Positions 15,728-24,175 of a stretch of DNA of 53,748 nucleotides are shown in pieces (position 1 is the stretch's first letter; each line of letters begins with the position of its first letter). This DNA is from Siphonobacter aquaeclarae (lineage in GTDB: Bacteria; Bacteroidota; Bacteroidia; Cytophagales; Spirosomataceae), in the NCBI RefSeq assembly GCF_900103285.1, contig NZ_FNGS01000008.1:1-53748 (forward strand). Direction: 5' to 3'. The notes under the pieces are model-generated. The model saw nothing but the letters and a program-made list of their open reading frames with translations, did no database searches and was not told the origin of the DNA. A program made the position numbers and the translations under genes.

Positions 15728-16885
15728 ATGCCGCTCTATCATCGTTTGGGCCAGGTGCCGCGGACGCGGCATACCCAGTTTCGGCAGCCGGACGGCCGGC
15801 TCTACTACGAGGAGCTTTTCGGTACCATCGGTTTCGACGGGATGTCTTCCCTGCTGTACCATTGCCACCGCCCGACGCAGGTAAAGGAAATCGGAAAAAC
15901 CACCGACCTGACACCCCGCATTGCCGTAGAAAAGAGCATTACCTCCCGCAAACTGTTAGGATTTCAGGTGTCGCCAGCGGCTGATTTCCTTGAAAGCCGT
16001 GTACCGCTGCTGGTCAACCGGGATGTGCATATCGGCGTGGCGGCTCCGCAGGCATCCCTCCGGGAATACTTTTACAAAAATGCCGATGCGGATGAACTCC
16101 TGTTTATCCACCGGGGCAGCGGCCGCCTCCGCACCATGTTCGGAACCCTGCCGTTTGAATACGGTGATTATGTGGTTATTCCGCGGGGGACGATTTATCA
16201 AATCGAATTCGATTCCCCCGAAAACAGGCTGTTTTACCTCGAATCCTTCCATCCGCTCTATACACCCAAACGGTACCGGAACTACTTCGGGCAGTTGCTG
16301 GAGCATGCGCCGTACTGTGAGCGAGACTATAAACTCCCGCGCGACCTTGAAACGCACGACGAAACAGGCGATTTTCTGCTCAAAATCCGGAAACAGAATA
16401 CCCTGCACGAAGTAGTATATGCCACACACCCGTTCGATGTAGTCGGGTGGGACGGATACCATTTTCCCTGGGGACTGTCGATTCAGGATTTTCAGCCGAT
16501 TACCGGGCGTGTGCACCAGCCGCCGCCGGTTCACCAGACGTTCCAGACCGATGCCTTTGTGGTTTGTTCGTTCGTGCCGCGGTTGTTTGACTACCACCCG
16601 CAGTCGATCCCGGCACCGTATAACCACTCCAACATCGATTCGGACGAGGTGATTTACTATGTCGACGGAGATTTTATGAGCCGGAATGACATCGCGCCGG
16701 GCCATATCACCCTGCACCCGGGAGGTATACCCCACGGCCCTGCGCCGGGCGCTACCGAGCGGAGTATCGGCAAAACCGGTACCGAAGAATGGGCCGTCAT
16801 GGTCGATACCTTCCGGCCGCTGATGGTGACGGAGGCAGCCCTGGGCATCGACGATGGCACCTATTTCCGTTCCTGGCTCGACTAA
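15728..16885 (+). CDS. hmgA: Homogentisate 1,2-dioxygenase
   Basis: This Fe(II) cupin enzyme opens the ring of homogentisate to maleylacetoacetate in tyrosine breakdown. It is 385 residues long, in the range of the shorter bacterial forms. Iron-site residues appear as His300 in N-H-S-N-I-D-S-D-E (Asp306 or Glu307 as second ligand) and His336 in H-P-G-G-I-P-H-G-P. The spacing His300-His336 equals that of the characterised enzymes. Two further cupin-like strands lie in the N-terminal half (F-I-H-R-G-S-G, about 126-132). It heads the cluster hmgA-phhA-hppD, with phhA starting 13 nt after its stop. Confidence 0.95.
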   Translation: MPLYHRLGQVPRTRHTQFRQPDGRLYYEELFGTIGFDGMSSLLYHCHRPTQVKEIGKTTDLTPRIAVEKSITSRKLLGFQVSPAADFLESRVPLLVNRDVHIGVAAPQASLREYFYKNADADELLFIHRGSGRLRTMFGTLPFEYGDYVVIPRGTIYQIEFDSPENRLFYLESFHPLYTPKRYRNYFGQLLEHAPYCERDYKLPRDLETHDETGDFLLKIRKQNTLHEVVYATHPFDVVGWDGYHFPWGLSIQDFQPITGRVHQPPPVHQTFQTDAFVVCSFVPRLFDYHPQSIPAPYNHSNIDSDEVIYYVDGDFMSRNDIAPGHITLHPGGIPHGPAPGATERSIGKTGTEEWAVMVDTFRPLMVTEAALGIDDGTYFRSWLD

Positions 16886-16898
16886 ACCGGATCATCCC

Positions 16899-17669
16899 AT
16901 GAGCAGCCCCTATGCCTTTGTGCCCTACTCCCTGAAGCAGGAGTATGCACGCTATACTTCCGACGACCAGGATGTATGGAAGATACTTTTTGAGCGCCAG
17001 CTGGCACTGCTGCCGGGCCGGGCTTCGGAAGCATATTTCGAAGGGCTCCGGCTGACGGGTTTGACGGCAGAGGCCATTCCCCGGTACGAAGAAGTCAGCG
17101 ATCGGTTACGGGAACTGACCGGCTGGGCGATCCACGTCGTCCCGGGGCTGATCGCCAACCGGCCGTTTTTTGAGCTCATGCGCGACAAACAGTTCTGCGC
17201 CTCTACCTGGCTCCGCAGCCGTGAGCAGCTCGATTACCTCGAAGAGCCGGATATGTTTCACGACATCTTCGGGCATGTACCGATGCTCTCCAAAAAGGCC
17301 GTTTGCCATTTTCTGGAAGAACTGGCCCGGATCGCCCTGCGATTTGTGGATATCCCGGAGGCTATTGAATACATCGCACGACTATACTGGTATACCATTG
17401 AATTCGGGCTTGTCCGGGAAAAGGGGGAGCTGCGCATTTACGGCGCGGGTATCCTGTCGTCCACCGGCGAAAGCCAGTATTGCCTCGGCGGCTCAGTCGC
17501 CACCTTTCCCTATGATATCCGGATGATCTTCCAGACGCCCTATATCAAGGAACACTATCAGGATCAATACTTTGTGATTGACTCCTACGACCAGCTTTTC
17601 CATTCCATCCCGGCGATTGAAACCGAACTGGAGCACCTCCTCGGGGCTGCGGTGGTACTCGCCCACTAA
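16899..17669 (+). CDS. phhA: Phenylalanine 4-monooxygenase (phenylalanine hydroxylase)
   Basis: This pterin-dependent iron enzyme converts phenylalanine to tyrosine, feeding the downstream HppD/HmgA route. The 256-residue catalytic domain lacks the animal regulatory domain, as in other bacteria. Iron ligands are His121 and His126 in F-H-D-I-F-G-H-V-P and Glu168 in Y-W-Y-T-I-E-F-G. The substrate-site P-G-L-I and R-x-F region (80-95) is in place. The frame extends into the end of hmgA, but the ATG at 16899, 13 nt after the hmgA stop, is the natural start. hppD follows after 12 nt, so the three are surely one transcript. A pterin recycling gene is not nearby. Confidence 0.95.
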   Translation: MSSPYAFVPYSLKQEYARYTSDDQDVWKILFERQLALLPGRASEAYFEGLRLTGLTAEAIPRYEEVSDRLRELTGWAIHVVPGLIANRPFFELMRDKQFCASTWLRSREQLDYLEEPDMFHDIFGHVPMLSKKAVCHFLEELARIALRFVDIPEAIEYIARLYWYTIEFGLVREKGELRIYGAGILSSTGESQYCLGGSVATFPYDIRMIFQTPYIKEHYQDQYFVIDSYDQLFHSIPAIETELEHLLGAAVVLAH

Positions 17670-17681
17670 ACATCCGAACCT

Positions 17682-18809
17682 ATGAATCCGTCCGTCCTTT
17701 CTGCACCGGCTGCGCCGCCGGTCGACTTTCTGCCCATCAACGGTACCGACTACATCGAGCTGTATGTCTCCAACGCACGGCAGGCGGCTCATTACTTTCA
17801 GTCGGCTATGGGATTTCAGCCCCTGGCATACGCGGGCCTGGAAACCGGTATCCGGGACCGCGAGAGCTATGTCGTCCAGCAGGGAAAAATCCGCCTGGTA
17901 CTGACCGCGCCGCTGTCGGGCGGTACGGAGATCGGCAGGCACATCGACCACCACGGCGACGGCGTCAAGACCGTTGCACTGTGGGTCGAGGACGCCTTTT
18001 CTGCTTTTGAAGAAACCACGCACCGGGGCGCTGTCCCGGTATTCGAGCCGGTTACGGAGTCGGATAGTCAGGGTTCTGTCACCCGCTCCGCCATCCGGAC
18101 CTACGGAGATACCATTCACGTGTTTGTAGACCGGAGCCGGTACAACGGCGTTTTTCTACCGGGTTACAAAGCCTGGAATCCGGAATACCGGCCTGATCCG
18201 GCGGGCCTGAAGTACGTCGATCACATGGTTGGAAACGTCGGCTGGGGAGAGATGAATACCTGGGTACGTTTTTACGCCGAAGTAATGGGATTCAGTCAGC
18301 TGGTCGGATTCGACGACAAGGATATTTCCACCGAATACACCGCCCTGATGAGCAAGGTAATGTCGAACGGAAACGGGCGCATCAAGTTCCCGATCAACGA
18401 GCCGGCGGAAGGGCGGAAGAAATCGCAGGTAGAGGAGTACCTCGATTTTTACGGAGGCGCGGGGGTGCAGCACATCGCTGTGGCGACGGAGGATATCCTG
18501 TGCACCGTCACCGCCCTGCGCGCCCGGGGGATTGAGTTTCTGAAAGTGCCGGCCAGCTATTACGAAGACCTGAAAGAGCGGGTAGGGCCAATCGACGAAA
18601 ACCTGGAAGAGCTTGAGCGATTGGGCATTCTGGTTGACCGGGACGACGAAGGCTACCTCCTTCAGATTTTCACGAAGCCGGTTGTCTCCCGTCCGACGCT
18701 GTTTTTCGAGGTCATTCAGCGAAAAGGCGCCCGTTCTTTCGGAAAGGGTAATTTCAAAGCACTTTTCGAAGCAATCGAACGTGAACAGGCGCTTCGGGGT
18801 ACTTTATAA
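17682..18809 (+). CDS. hppD: 4-Hydroxyphenylpyruvate dioxygenase
   Basis: HppD converts 4-hydroxyphenylpyruvate (from tyrosine transamination) to homogentisate, the substrate of HmgA. The 375-residue protein has the two vicinal-oxygen-chelate halves. The catalytic half supplies the Fe(II) ligands His181 (Y-V-D-H-M-V-G-N-V), His264 (V-Q-H-I-A-V-A-T) and Glu343 (F-F-E-V-I-Q-R-K-G). The product-binding Q-I-F-T-K-P and the C-terminal gate helix (F-G-K-G-N-F-K-A-L-F) are present. The tyrosine aminotransferase needed for the pathway is not in the window. It ends the first three-gene group; a MarR gene with its own promoter follows. Confidence 0.96.
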   Translation: MNPSVLSAPAAPPVDFLPINGTDYIELYVSNARQAAHYFQSAMGFQPLAYAGLETGIRDRESYVVQQGKIRLVLTAPLSGGTEIGRHIDHHGDGVKTVALWVEDAFSAFEETTHRGAVPVFEPVTESDSQGSVTRSAIRTYGDTIHVFVDRSRYNGVFLPGYKAWNPEYRPDPAGLKYVDHMVGNVGWGEMNTWVRFYAEVMGFSQLVGFDDKDISTEYTALMSKVMSNGNGRIKFPINEPAEGRKKSQVEEYLDFYGGAGVQHIAVATEDILCTVTALRARGIEFLKVPASYYEDLKERVGPIDENLEELERLGILVDRDDEGYLLQIFTKPVVSRPTLFFEVIQRKGARSFGKGNFKALFEAIEREQALRGTL

Positions 18810-18843
18810 ACCCGCAGAATGGCCGAATTCCCGAATTGCGGAT

Positions 18844-18860
18844 TACTTTTGATTAATCAA
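18844..18860 (+). promoter_or_regulatory. Predicted marR promoter with overlapping palindromic operator
   Basis: TACTTTTG (18844-18851) matches the -7 consensus, and the perfect 12-bp palindrome TTGATTAATCAA (18849-18860) overlaps its end and the predicted start site near 18855. MarR-family dimers commonly bind palindromes of this sort, so autorepression is likely. A second perfect palindrome, CCCGGCGCCGGG, lies downstream at about 18881-18892 in the leader. Confidence 0.6.
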
Positions 18861-18909
18861 CATCCGGCGCCGCTCCGACACCCGGCGCCGGGTAATCCCC
18901 GATTCCGAG

Positions 18910-19344
18910 ATGACAGCTTCCGATCAGAGAGCGTATTTTTTCAAGATCGACACAACCATCAAGAAAGTACGGTATGTGTTTCAGAAACGGTTGGACGAAG
19001 CCGGAATGGACCTGACAGTAGACCAGTGGGTGTTGCTCGATCACGTCTTTCACTACCCGGCCATCAGCCAGAACGTCCTGGCGGAGATGACGGCGAAAGA
19101 CAACCCGACGGTCACCCGTATTCTCGATCTGCTGGTGAAAAAAGGACTCGTCGAACGCAGGATGTCCGAGGAAGACCGCCGGAAGTTTAACATCTACCTG
19201 ACGGAGGCCGGCGAGCAGAAATTTCACGCCGCCTTTCCGGTTGTCGCCGAAGTCCGCCGCATGGGCTGGGCCAACCTTTCGGACAACGACTTCGACGACC
19301 TCGTCCGTATTCTCGATACTATTTACCTGAATATCACGGGATAA
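18910..19344 (+). CDS. MarR-family transcriptional regulator
   Basis: A 144-residue winged-helix regulator. The recognition region is visible as I-S-Q-N-V-L-A-E-M-T-A-K-D-N-P-T-V-T-R-I-L-D-L-L (about 57-80), followed by the wing with E-D-R-R-K-F-N-I-Y-L-T. The dimerisation helices lie at both ends. It sits inside the phenylalanine/tyrosine catabolic cluster, between hppD and fahA. A role as repressor of these genes, released by an aromatic intermediate such as homogentisate, is an inference from position. The palindrome over its own promoter supports autoregulation. Confidence 0.9.
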   Translation: MTASDQRAYFFKIDTTIKKVRYVFQKRLDEAGMDLTVDQWVLLDHVFHYPAISQNVLAEMTAKDNPTVTRILDLLVKKGLVERRMSEEDRRKFNIYLTEAGEQKFHAAFPVVAEVRRMGWANLSDNDFDDLVRILDTIYLNITG

Positions 19345-19371
19345 TGCCCCGGCAGCCCGTGATCCTGCCCT

Positions 19372-20577
19372 ATGCAAACCTGGCTGCTTACCGATCCGGA
19401 TTCGGACTTTTCCATCCATAACCTTCCCTACGGGATCTTCTCCACAAAAGGTACCAAACCCCGGGCAGGTATTGCGCTCGGAGACCTCGTTCTGGACTTG
19501 CCCGCCCTGTCGCGACTGGGCCTTTTTCCGGGAATAGACGTGCAGGTTTTCCGGCAGCCGGTACTGAATCCATTCATTGAGCAAGGGATTCATACCCGCG
19601 TGCGGGAGGCCGTACAATCCATTTTCAGGGTTGAAAACCGGCTCGGATGGGAGCCGTTGCTGCCGACGTTTTCCCACAGACGGGCGGATGTAATGCTGCA
19701 CCTGCCGCTGCACATCGGCGATTACACCGATTTCTACGCTTCTGAATACCATGCGACGCGGGTAGGCAAGCGCTTTCGCCCCGATAATCCACTCATGCCC
19801 AATTGGAAAAGCCTGCCGGTAGCCTATCACGGCCGGGCAGGTTCGGTGGTTGTGTCCGGAACCGACTTTCCCCGTCCGAAAGGTCAGATCCTGCAAAATG
19901 GGAAACCGGCTTATCTTCCTACCGAATCGCTTGATTATGAGCTGGAAGTCGCCGCCGTCATCGGCCGGAATACCCAACCGGGTACAACAGTGCCCGCAGA
20001 AGAGGCCGAAGCCTGCATTTTCGGGTTTGTATTGTTGAACGACTGGTCAGCCCGGGATATTCAGCGCTGGGAATACCAGCCGCTGGGACCCTTTCTGGGA
20101 AAGAACTTCTGCACCTCGATTTCGCCCTGGATCGTTCCGCTGGATGCGCTCGACCCCTTCCGTGTAGCCGAGCCGGAGAAAGAGATACTCCCCTATCTGA
20201 AAACACCCGGTAACCGGCAGTTCGACATCCGGCTGGAAGTACGGCTAAACGATACCGTCACGGCGCGGACCAACCTCGCCGACCTGTACTGGAACTTTTC
20301 CCAGATGGTCGTCCATCATACCAGCAATGGCTGTAATTTGTCGGTCGGAGACCTGCTGGCCTCCGGAACGGTATCCGGTCCCGACGACGAAGGCTGTCTC
20401 CTGGAACGAACGGAACCGGTCCTGCTCAGCGACGGGTCTTCCCGAACTTATCTCCTCGACGGCGACCGGGTAACGCTTTCCGGTTTCGGCCGGAAAGGGG
20501 ATATCCGCGTCGGTTTCGGGGAAGTAACCGGCCGGATATTGCCGGCCCATGATATACCTCTGCATGATAACCCTTGA
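19372..20577 (+). CDS. fahA: Fumarylacetoacetase
   Basis: The enzyme hydrolyses fumarylacetoacetate to fumarate and acetoacetate, the last step of tyrosine breakdown. The 401-residue length is near the family norm of about 420. An SH3-like N-terminal domain (1-100) precedes the catalytic fold with D-Y-T-D-F-Y-A-S-E-Y-H-A (metal ligand Asp120, catalytic His127), Y-H-G-R (152-155), E-L-E-V-A and N-D-W-S-A-R-D-I-Q-R-W-E. Maleylacetoacetate isomerase, the step between HmgA and FahA, is not seen in the window. Its end overlaps the flavin reductase-like gene, so the two are coupled. Confidence 0.95.
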   Translation: MQTWLLTDPDSDFSIHNLPYGIFSTKGTKPRAGIALGDLVLDLPALSRLGLFPGIDVQVFRQPVLNPFIEQGIHTRVREAVQSIFRVENRLGWEPLLPTFSHRRADVMLHLPLHIGDYTDFYASEYHATRVGKRFRPDNPLMPNWKSLPVAYHGRAGSVVVSGTDFPRPKGQILQNGKPAYLPTESLDYELEVAAVIGRNTQPGTTVPAEEAEACIFGFVLLNDWSARDIQRWEYQPLGPFLGKNFCTSISPWIVPLDALDPFRVAEPEKEILPYLKTPGNRQFDIRLEVRLNDTVTARTNLADLYWNFSQMVVHHTSNGCNLSVGDLLASGTVSGPDDEGCLLERTEPVLLSDGSSRTYLLDGDRVTLSGFGRKGDIRVGFGEVTGRILPAHDIPLHDNP

Positions 20578-21400
20578 TCCTTCCGAGAAAGCCCTTTTTC
20601 TGTCGAATATCAAATCGGCTGTGGCGCCGAGACCTATTGCGTTTGCCAGCACGGTAAATGCCGCCGGAGTGGTGAACCTGAGCCCGTTCAGCTATTTCAA
20701 CCTGTTCGGGACCGAGCCGCCTGTCGTGGTATTTTCGCCGAACCGCCGCGCGCGCGACGGCTCCCAGAAACACACCTATCTCAATTTGCTGGAAGTACCG
20801 GAGATGGTCATCAATCTCGTCGACTATGCGATGGTGCAGCAGGCGTCTCTCGCGAGTTGCGAGTACCCCGCAGGCACCAATGAGTTTATCAAGGCGGGGC
20901 TGACGGAGATACCGTCTGACCTGGTCCGGCCGCCGCGGGTAGCGGAAGCGCCGGTACAGCTGGAGTGTAAAGTGCTGAAAATCGAATCCATCGGTGATGC
21001 GAATCTGGTCATTGCCGAAGTCATCCGCATGCACATTGCCGACGAATTGCTCGACGAGCGGGGAGTAATCGACCAGCGGAAAACCGACTGGGTAGCCCGC
21101 CTGGGGGCGGACTGGTATTCGCGTGCGTCGGCCGGGTTGTTTGAAGTACCGAAGCCCGCCCGCAACCTTGGGATCGGATTTGATCAGCTGCCGGAAAACG
21201 TCCGAAACAGCACCATCCTCACCGGAAACGAGCTGGGTATGCTGGCCAATGCCGAACGGCTGCCGGAACCGGAGGAAGTACAGGCATATCAGCTTGAAAA
21301 TCACATTCCTTCTTCCCGTGAGGAAAGGCATCACCTGGCCCGGCGGCGGCTGGCAGAGAATAAGGTACGGGAGGCGTGGCTGGTATTGTTACAGCTGTAA
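20564..21400 (+). CDS. Flavin reductase-like FMN-binding split-barrel protein
   Basis: A 278-residue protein of the flavin reductase-like superfamily. The FMN-binding core is near the start: A-P-R-P-I-A-F-A-S-T (17-26), N-L-S-P-F-S-Y-F-N and V-V-F-S-P-N. Alternative ATGs at 20549 and 20564 both overlap the end of fahA, by 29 or 14 nt; the second is chosen. Close relatives are often found beside fumarylacetoacetase in Bacteroidota, but the partner enzyme and substrate are not known. It could supply reduced flavin or act on a pathway intermediate. The cluster ends here, with a degenerate palindrome fragment after the stop. Confidence 0.85.
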   Translation: MITLDPSEKALFLSNIKSAVAPRPIAFASTVNAAGVVNLSPFSYFNLFGTEPPVVVFSPNRRARDGSQKHTYLNLLEVPEMVINLVDYAMVQQASLASCEYPAGTNEFIKAGLTEIPSDLVRPPRVAEAPVQLECKVLKIESIGDANLVIAEVIRMHIADELLDERGVIDQRKTDWVARLGADWYSRASAGLFEVPKPARNLGIGFDQLPENVRNSTILTGNELGMLANAERLPEPEEVQAYQLENHIPSSREERHHLARRRLAENKVREAWLVLLQL

Positions 21401-21654
21401 GTGATAGGCTTTAGGTGGTAATCCGTTGGGGAAATACATCAGTTTTACACGGAAGCCTTCGGTAGTGCGGGCTTTGATTTTATCTGTTTGTTGACATATC
21501 TTAGCCGGGTATGCGGGTACCGTACCGGGTAGGCTGACAGATAGAATAGCTTCAGTTGACAGCCTCCTCAAACGGGTATTTTTCCCCTGAATACCAAACC
21601 TCAAACCCTTGACGAGCCCTGTCCCCGCCACACCCATTGACTCACCAACAAACG

Positions 21655-22371
21655 ATGAATTGTAAAAACTGTAACACAGAAGTAACCCTGAATTTTTGTC
21701 CGAACTGCGGCCAACCTGCGAAAGTAAAAAGGATCAACGGACACTATATCCTGCATGAAATTGAACACGTACTGCATTTCGAAAAGGGTATTCTGTTTAC
21801 CGTCCGCGAATTGCTGACGAAGCCGGGAGACAGCGTACGGCACTTCATTACCGAAAACAGAAGCCGGCTCGTCAAACCGATTATCTTCATTATTGTCACG
21901 TCGCTGATTTACACGCTCATTACCCATTTCTTTCACATCGACGACGGCTACGTCAAATACGACGGGGCGAAAAAATCGTCAACCGACCTGATTTTCAAAT
22001 GGGTACAGGATCATTATGGCTACGCGAATATCATCATGGGCGTATTCATCGCCTTTTGGACGAAGGTATTTTTCAGGAAGTACGACGATAATTTCTATGA
22101 AATACTGATACTGCTCTGCTTTGTCATGGGGATGGGGATGCTGTTTTACGCCGTCTTCGCCATTGTGCAAGGATTGACACACCTGAATGTGGTGCAGGCA
22201 GGTGGTATTGTAGCGATTGCCTATTGTGTCTGGGCAATCGGTCAGTTTTTTGACAAGAAGAAAATGGCCAGCTATTTCAAAGCATTTGCTTCGTATATGC
22301 TGGGCATGATTTCATCCATGCTTTTTGCTGTTTTGCTCGGTACGCTGGCGGATCTGGTAATCGGGCATTAA
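21655..22371 (+). CDS. DUF3667 membrane protein with N-terminal zinc ribbon
   Basis: A 238-residue protein beginning with a CxxC...CxxC zinc ribbon (C-K-N-C and C-P-N-C within the first 17 residues). A conserved soluble linker follows (H-F-E-K-G-I-L-F-T-V-R-E-L-L, G-D-S-V-R-H-F), then five or so membrane segments from residue 80 to the end. This is the layout of DUF3667, a family widespread in Bacteroidota with no known function. A TTG at 21637 is in frame, but the ATG at 21655 directly precedes the first CxxC. It is transcribed alone, followed by a terminator shared with the convergent GHL10 gene. Confidence 0.85.
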   Translation: MNCKNCNTEVTLNFCPNCGQPAKVKRINGHYILHEIEHVLHFEKGILFTVRELLTKPGDSVRHFITENRSRLVKPIIFIIVTSLIYTLITHFFHIDDGYVKYDGAKKSSTDLIFKWVQDHYGYANIIMGVFIAFWTKVFFRKYDDNFYEILILLCFVMGMGMLFYAVFAIVQGLTHLNVVQAGGIVAIAYCVWAIGQFFDKKKMASYFKAFASYMLGMISSMLFAVLLGTLADLVIGH

Positions 22372-22394
22372 AAGAAAAAGAAGGGAAAGAAAAA

Positions 22395-22421
22395 GGCTCC
22401 GGGAAGTACATTCCCGGAGCC
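22395..22421. terminator. Bidirectional intrinsic terminator
   Basis: An 11-bp perfect stem (22395-22405 with 22411-22421, 5-nt loop) is flanked by AAAAA on the left and TTTTTT on the right. It lies between two convergent genes and can serve both. Confidence 0.9.
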
Positions 22422-22468
22422 TTTTTTATGTGCTATTCTTCCGCTTTGTCAGGAAAAATCTGCGGGTA

Positions 22469-23977
22469 TTACTGATTCTCCACATCCGACATGACGCCCA
22501 GGCTTTCGTTGCTGAGGCGATCCATTGACGTCACGACATACCGGTAATTTCCCTTCGCCGGCGGTGTATCACGGAAAGACGTACCCGGCGCATTGAGTAT
22601 ACCGACAATATGCCGGACATTTCCCAGGTTGATCGCCTCCTGCTCCTGAAACCGGTACACGATGTAGCGGTAGGGGCGGTCGCCGTCCACAGCCGGCGGC
22701 GGCGTTTCCCATTTGAGCACAATCCCGTTTCCGTCTTTTTCGATGGAAAATTCCTGGGGCGGGAGCGGCGCGGTCGCGTCTTTCCACGGCATCGTCGGAA
22801 CGAAGGCCGGAAGCTGGTACAAACCGTTCCGGAGGGTATCCTGAACGCCTTTGAAATTGTTGGTCAATGACCGGGAGCTGAAGAAGATACTTCCCTGTAT
22901 TTCAGGATGTTTCCGGTTCCAGCGAATCTGGTCGGCGATCTCGGAGGCGGTTTCCCAGCCGTTTTCCCGGCCGTTGAGGCGGTAGGCGCCCTGGCCGATG
23001 TACAGATGCCTGCCGTAGCAATTCTTCCGCCACCATTCGATGAGCGGTTCATAGGGGACGAGCCGGTGCGTCCGGTGGAAATACACCTGGGGCGCGATGT
23101 AGTCAATCCAGCTTTCCCGGATCCATTTCCGGGTATCGGCATAGAGCTCCTCGTAGGCGCTGAGGCCGCGGGTTTCGGAACCATCCGGGACCAGCGGACT
23201 GCGGTTTCGCCAAACTGCCGAAGGGCTGATGCCGAATTTGATACGGGGATTGATGGCTTTGAGCGAATCAGAAATCTGGTGAATCAGCTGATCGATATTG
23301 GCCCGCCGCCAGTCGTTGATGCTGCGGTACCCTGCGCCGTACTTGTAAAACGCGACCTGGTCGTCAAGTACCTGGCCGGGAACGCGGTAAGGATAGAAAT
23401 AATCGTCGAAATGAATACCGTCCAGGTCGTAATTCCGGGCGAGGTTCGTAACGATTTTCGTGATGTAGTTTCGGACTTCCGGTACGCCGACGTTGAAAAT
23501 CTTGGTACCATCGTACGTAATCATCCAATCAGGATGCAACCGGCTGACGTGATCAGGCGTCACATTGGTATGGCCTCGGAAGACCGCCCGGTTCAGGTTC
23601 AACCAGGCGTGAAACTCGATGCCGCGGCGGTGCGCTTCTTCGAGCATAAAGGTCAGCGGATCATAGAAGGGCTCCGGCGCTTTTCCCTGCCGGCCGGTGA
23701 GCCATTCCGACCAGGGTTCCATCTGCCCTTTGGCGTAATATGAATCCGCGGCATCCCGCACCTGAACAAAAACTGCGTTGAGACCTGTCTGCTGATGCGT
23801 ATCCAGTATCTGCCGGAAATGCTGCTGCTGGGAGGCAGGGTTGTAATCGCCCGGCCTGGGCCAGTCAATATTATCGACGGTTGCGATCCAGACGGCCCGC
23901 AGTTCCCGTTTGGGAGACTGCGCGAAGGTCTTCACGCTCCACATCGTCAGCAAGGCACAGCACAGGTATCGGATCAT
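22469..23977 (-). CDS. GHL10 family (glycoside hydrolase-like, DUF187) secreted protein
   Basis: A 502-residue secreted protein. The signal peptide (M-I-R-Y-L-C-C-A-L-L-T-M-W) ends near F-A-Q-S, which fixes the start at 23977 rather than the longer frame at 24028. The catalytic-type TIM barrel begins E-L-R-A-V-W-I-A-T-V-D-N-I-D-W-P and continues with A-V-F-V-Q-V-R-D-A-A-D, F-H-A-W-L-N, D-G-I-H-F-D-D-Y-F-Y-P and F-G-I-S-P-S, all hallmarks of GHL10. The last 90 residues form a fibronectin type III-like domain. Related proteins act on cell-wall or alginate-type glycans; the substrate here is not known. It is a single-gene unit. Confidence 0.9.
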   Translation of the reverse strand: MIRYLCCALLTMWSVKTFAQSPKRELRAVWIATVDNIDWPRPGDYNPASQQQHFRQILDTHQQTGLNAVFVQVRDAADSYYAKGQMEPWSEWLTGRQGKAPEPFYDPLTFMLEEAHRRGIEFHAWLNLNRAVFRGHTNVTPDHVSRLHPDWMITYDGTKIFNVGVPEVRNYITKIVTNLARNYDLDGIHFDDYFYPYRVPGQVLDDQVAFYKYGAGYRSINDWRRANIDQLIHQISDSLKAINPRIKFGISPSAVWRNRSPLVPDGSETRGLSAYEELYADTRKWIRESWIDYIAPQVYFHRTHRLVPYEPLIEWWRKNCYGRHLYIGQGAYRLNGRENGWETASEIADQIRWNRKHPEIQGSIFFSSRSLTNNFKGVQDTLRNGLYQLPAFVPTMPWKDATAPLPPQEFSIEKDGNGIVLKWETPPPAVDGDRPYRYIVYRFQEQEAINLGNVRHIVGILNAPGTSFRDTPPAKGNYRYVVTSMDRLSNESLGVMSDVENQ

Positions 23978-24143
23978 GTTCAGTTGAAGTGGGAATGAAA
24001 CCGCAAGATAGGATGATTCGTCCGGCAACGGAAGAAAACCGATTCAGGTCAGCTTTCCGGCGTCTTTCGGGAAAACGTTTCCGAAGGTGAGTTTGATACT
24101 TTTCGTTGGAACAACCGCCTGACAGGCAATGTATTGCAAGAAA

Positions 24144-24170
24144 AAGGGGCTGTCACAAAAACAGCCCCTT
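24144..24170 (-). terminator. Intrinsic terminator of the metal efflux operon
   Basis: A perfect 10-bp stem (24144-24153 with 24161-24170, 7-nt loop), with a run of T on the minus strand after it, begins 6 nt beyond the stop of the minus-strand czcA-like gene. Confidence 0.85.
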
Positions 24171-24175
24171 CCTAT

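Noticed and set aside
21389-21637. 82-codon minus-strand frame after the flavin reductase gene
   Set aside because: It overlaps the palindrome fragment, has no promoter or recognisable family, and its composition does not look like protein.
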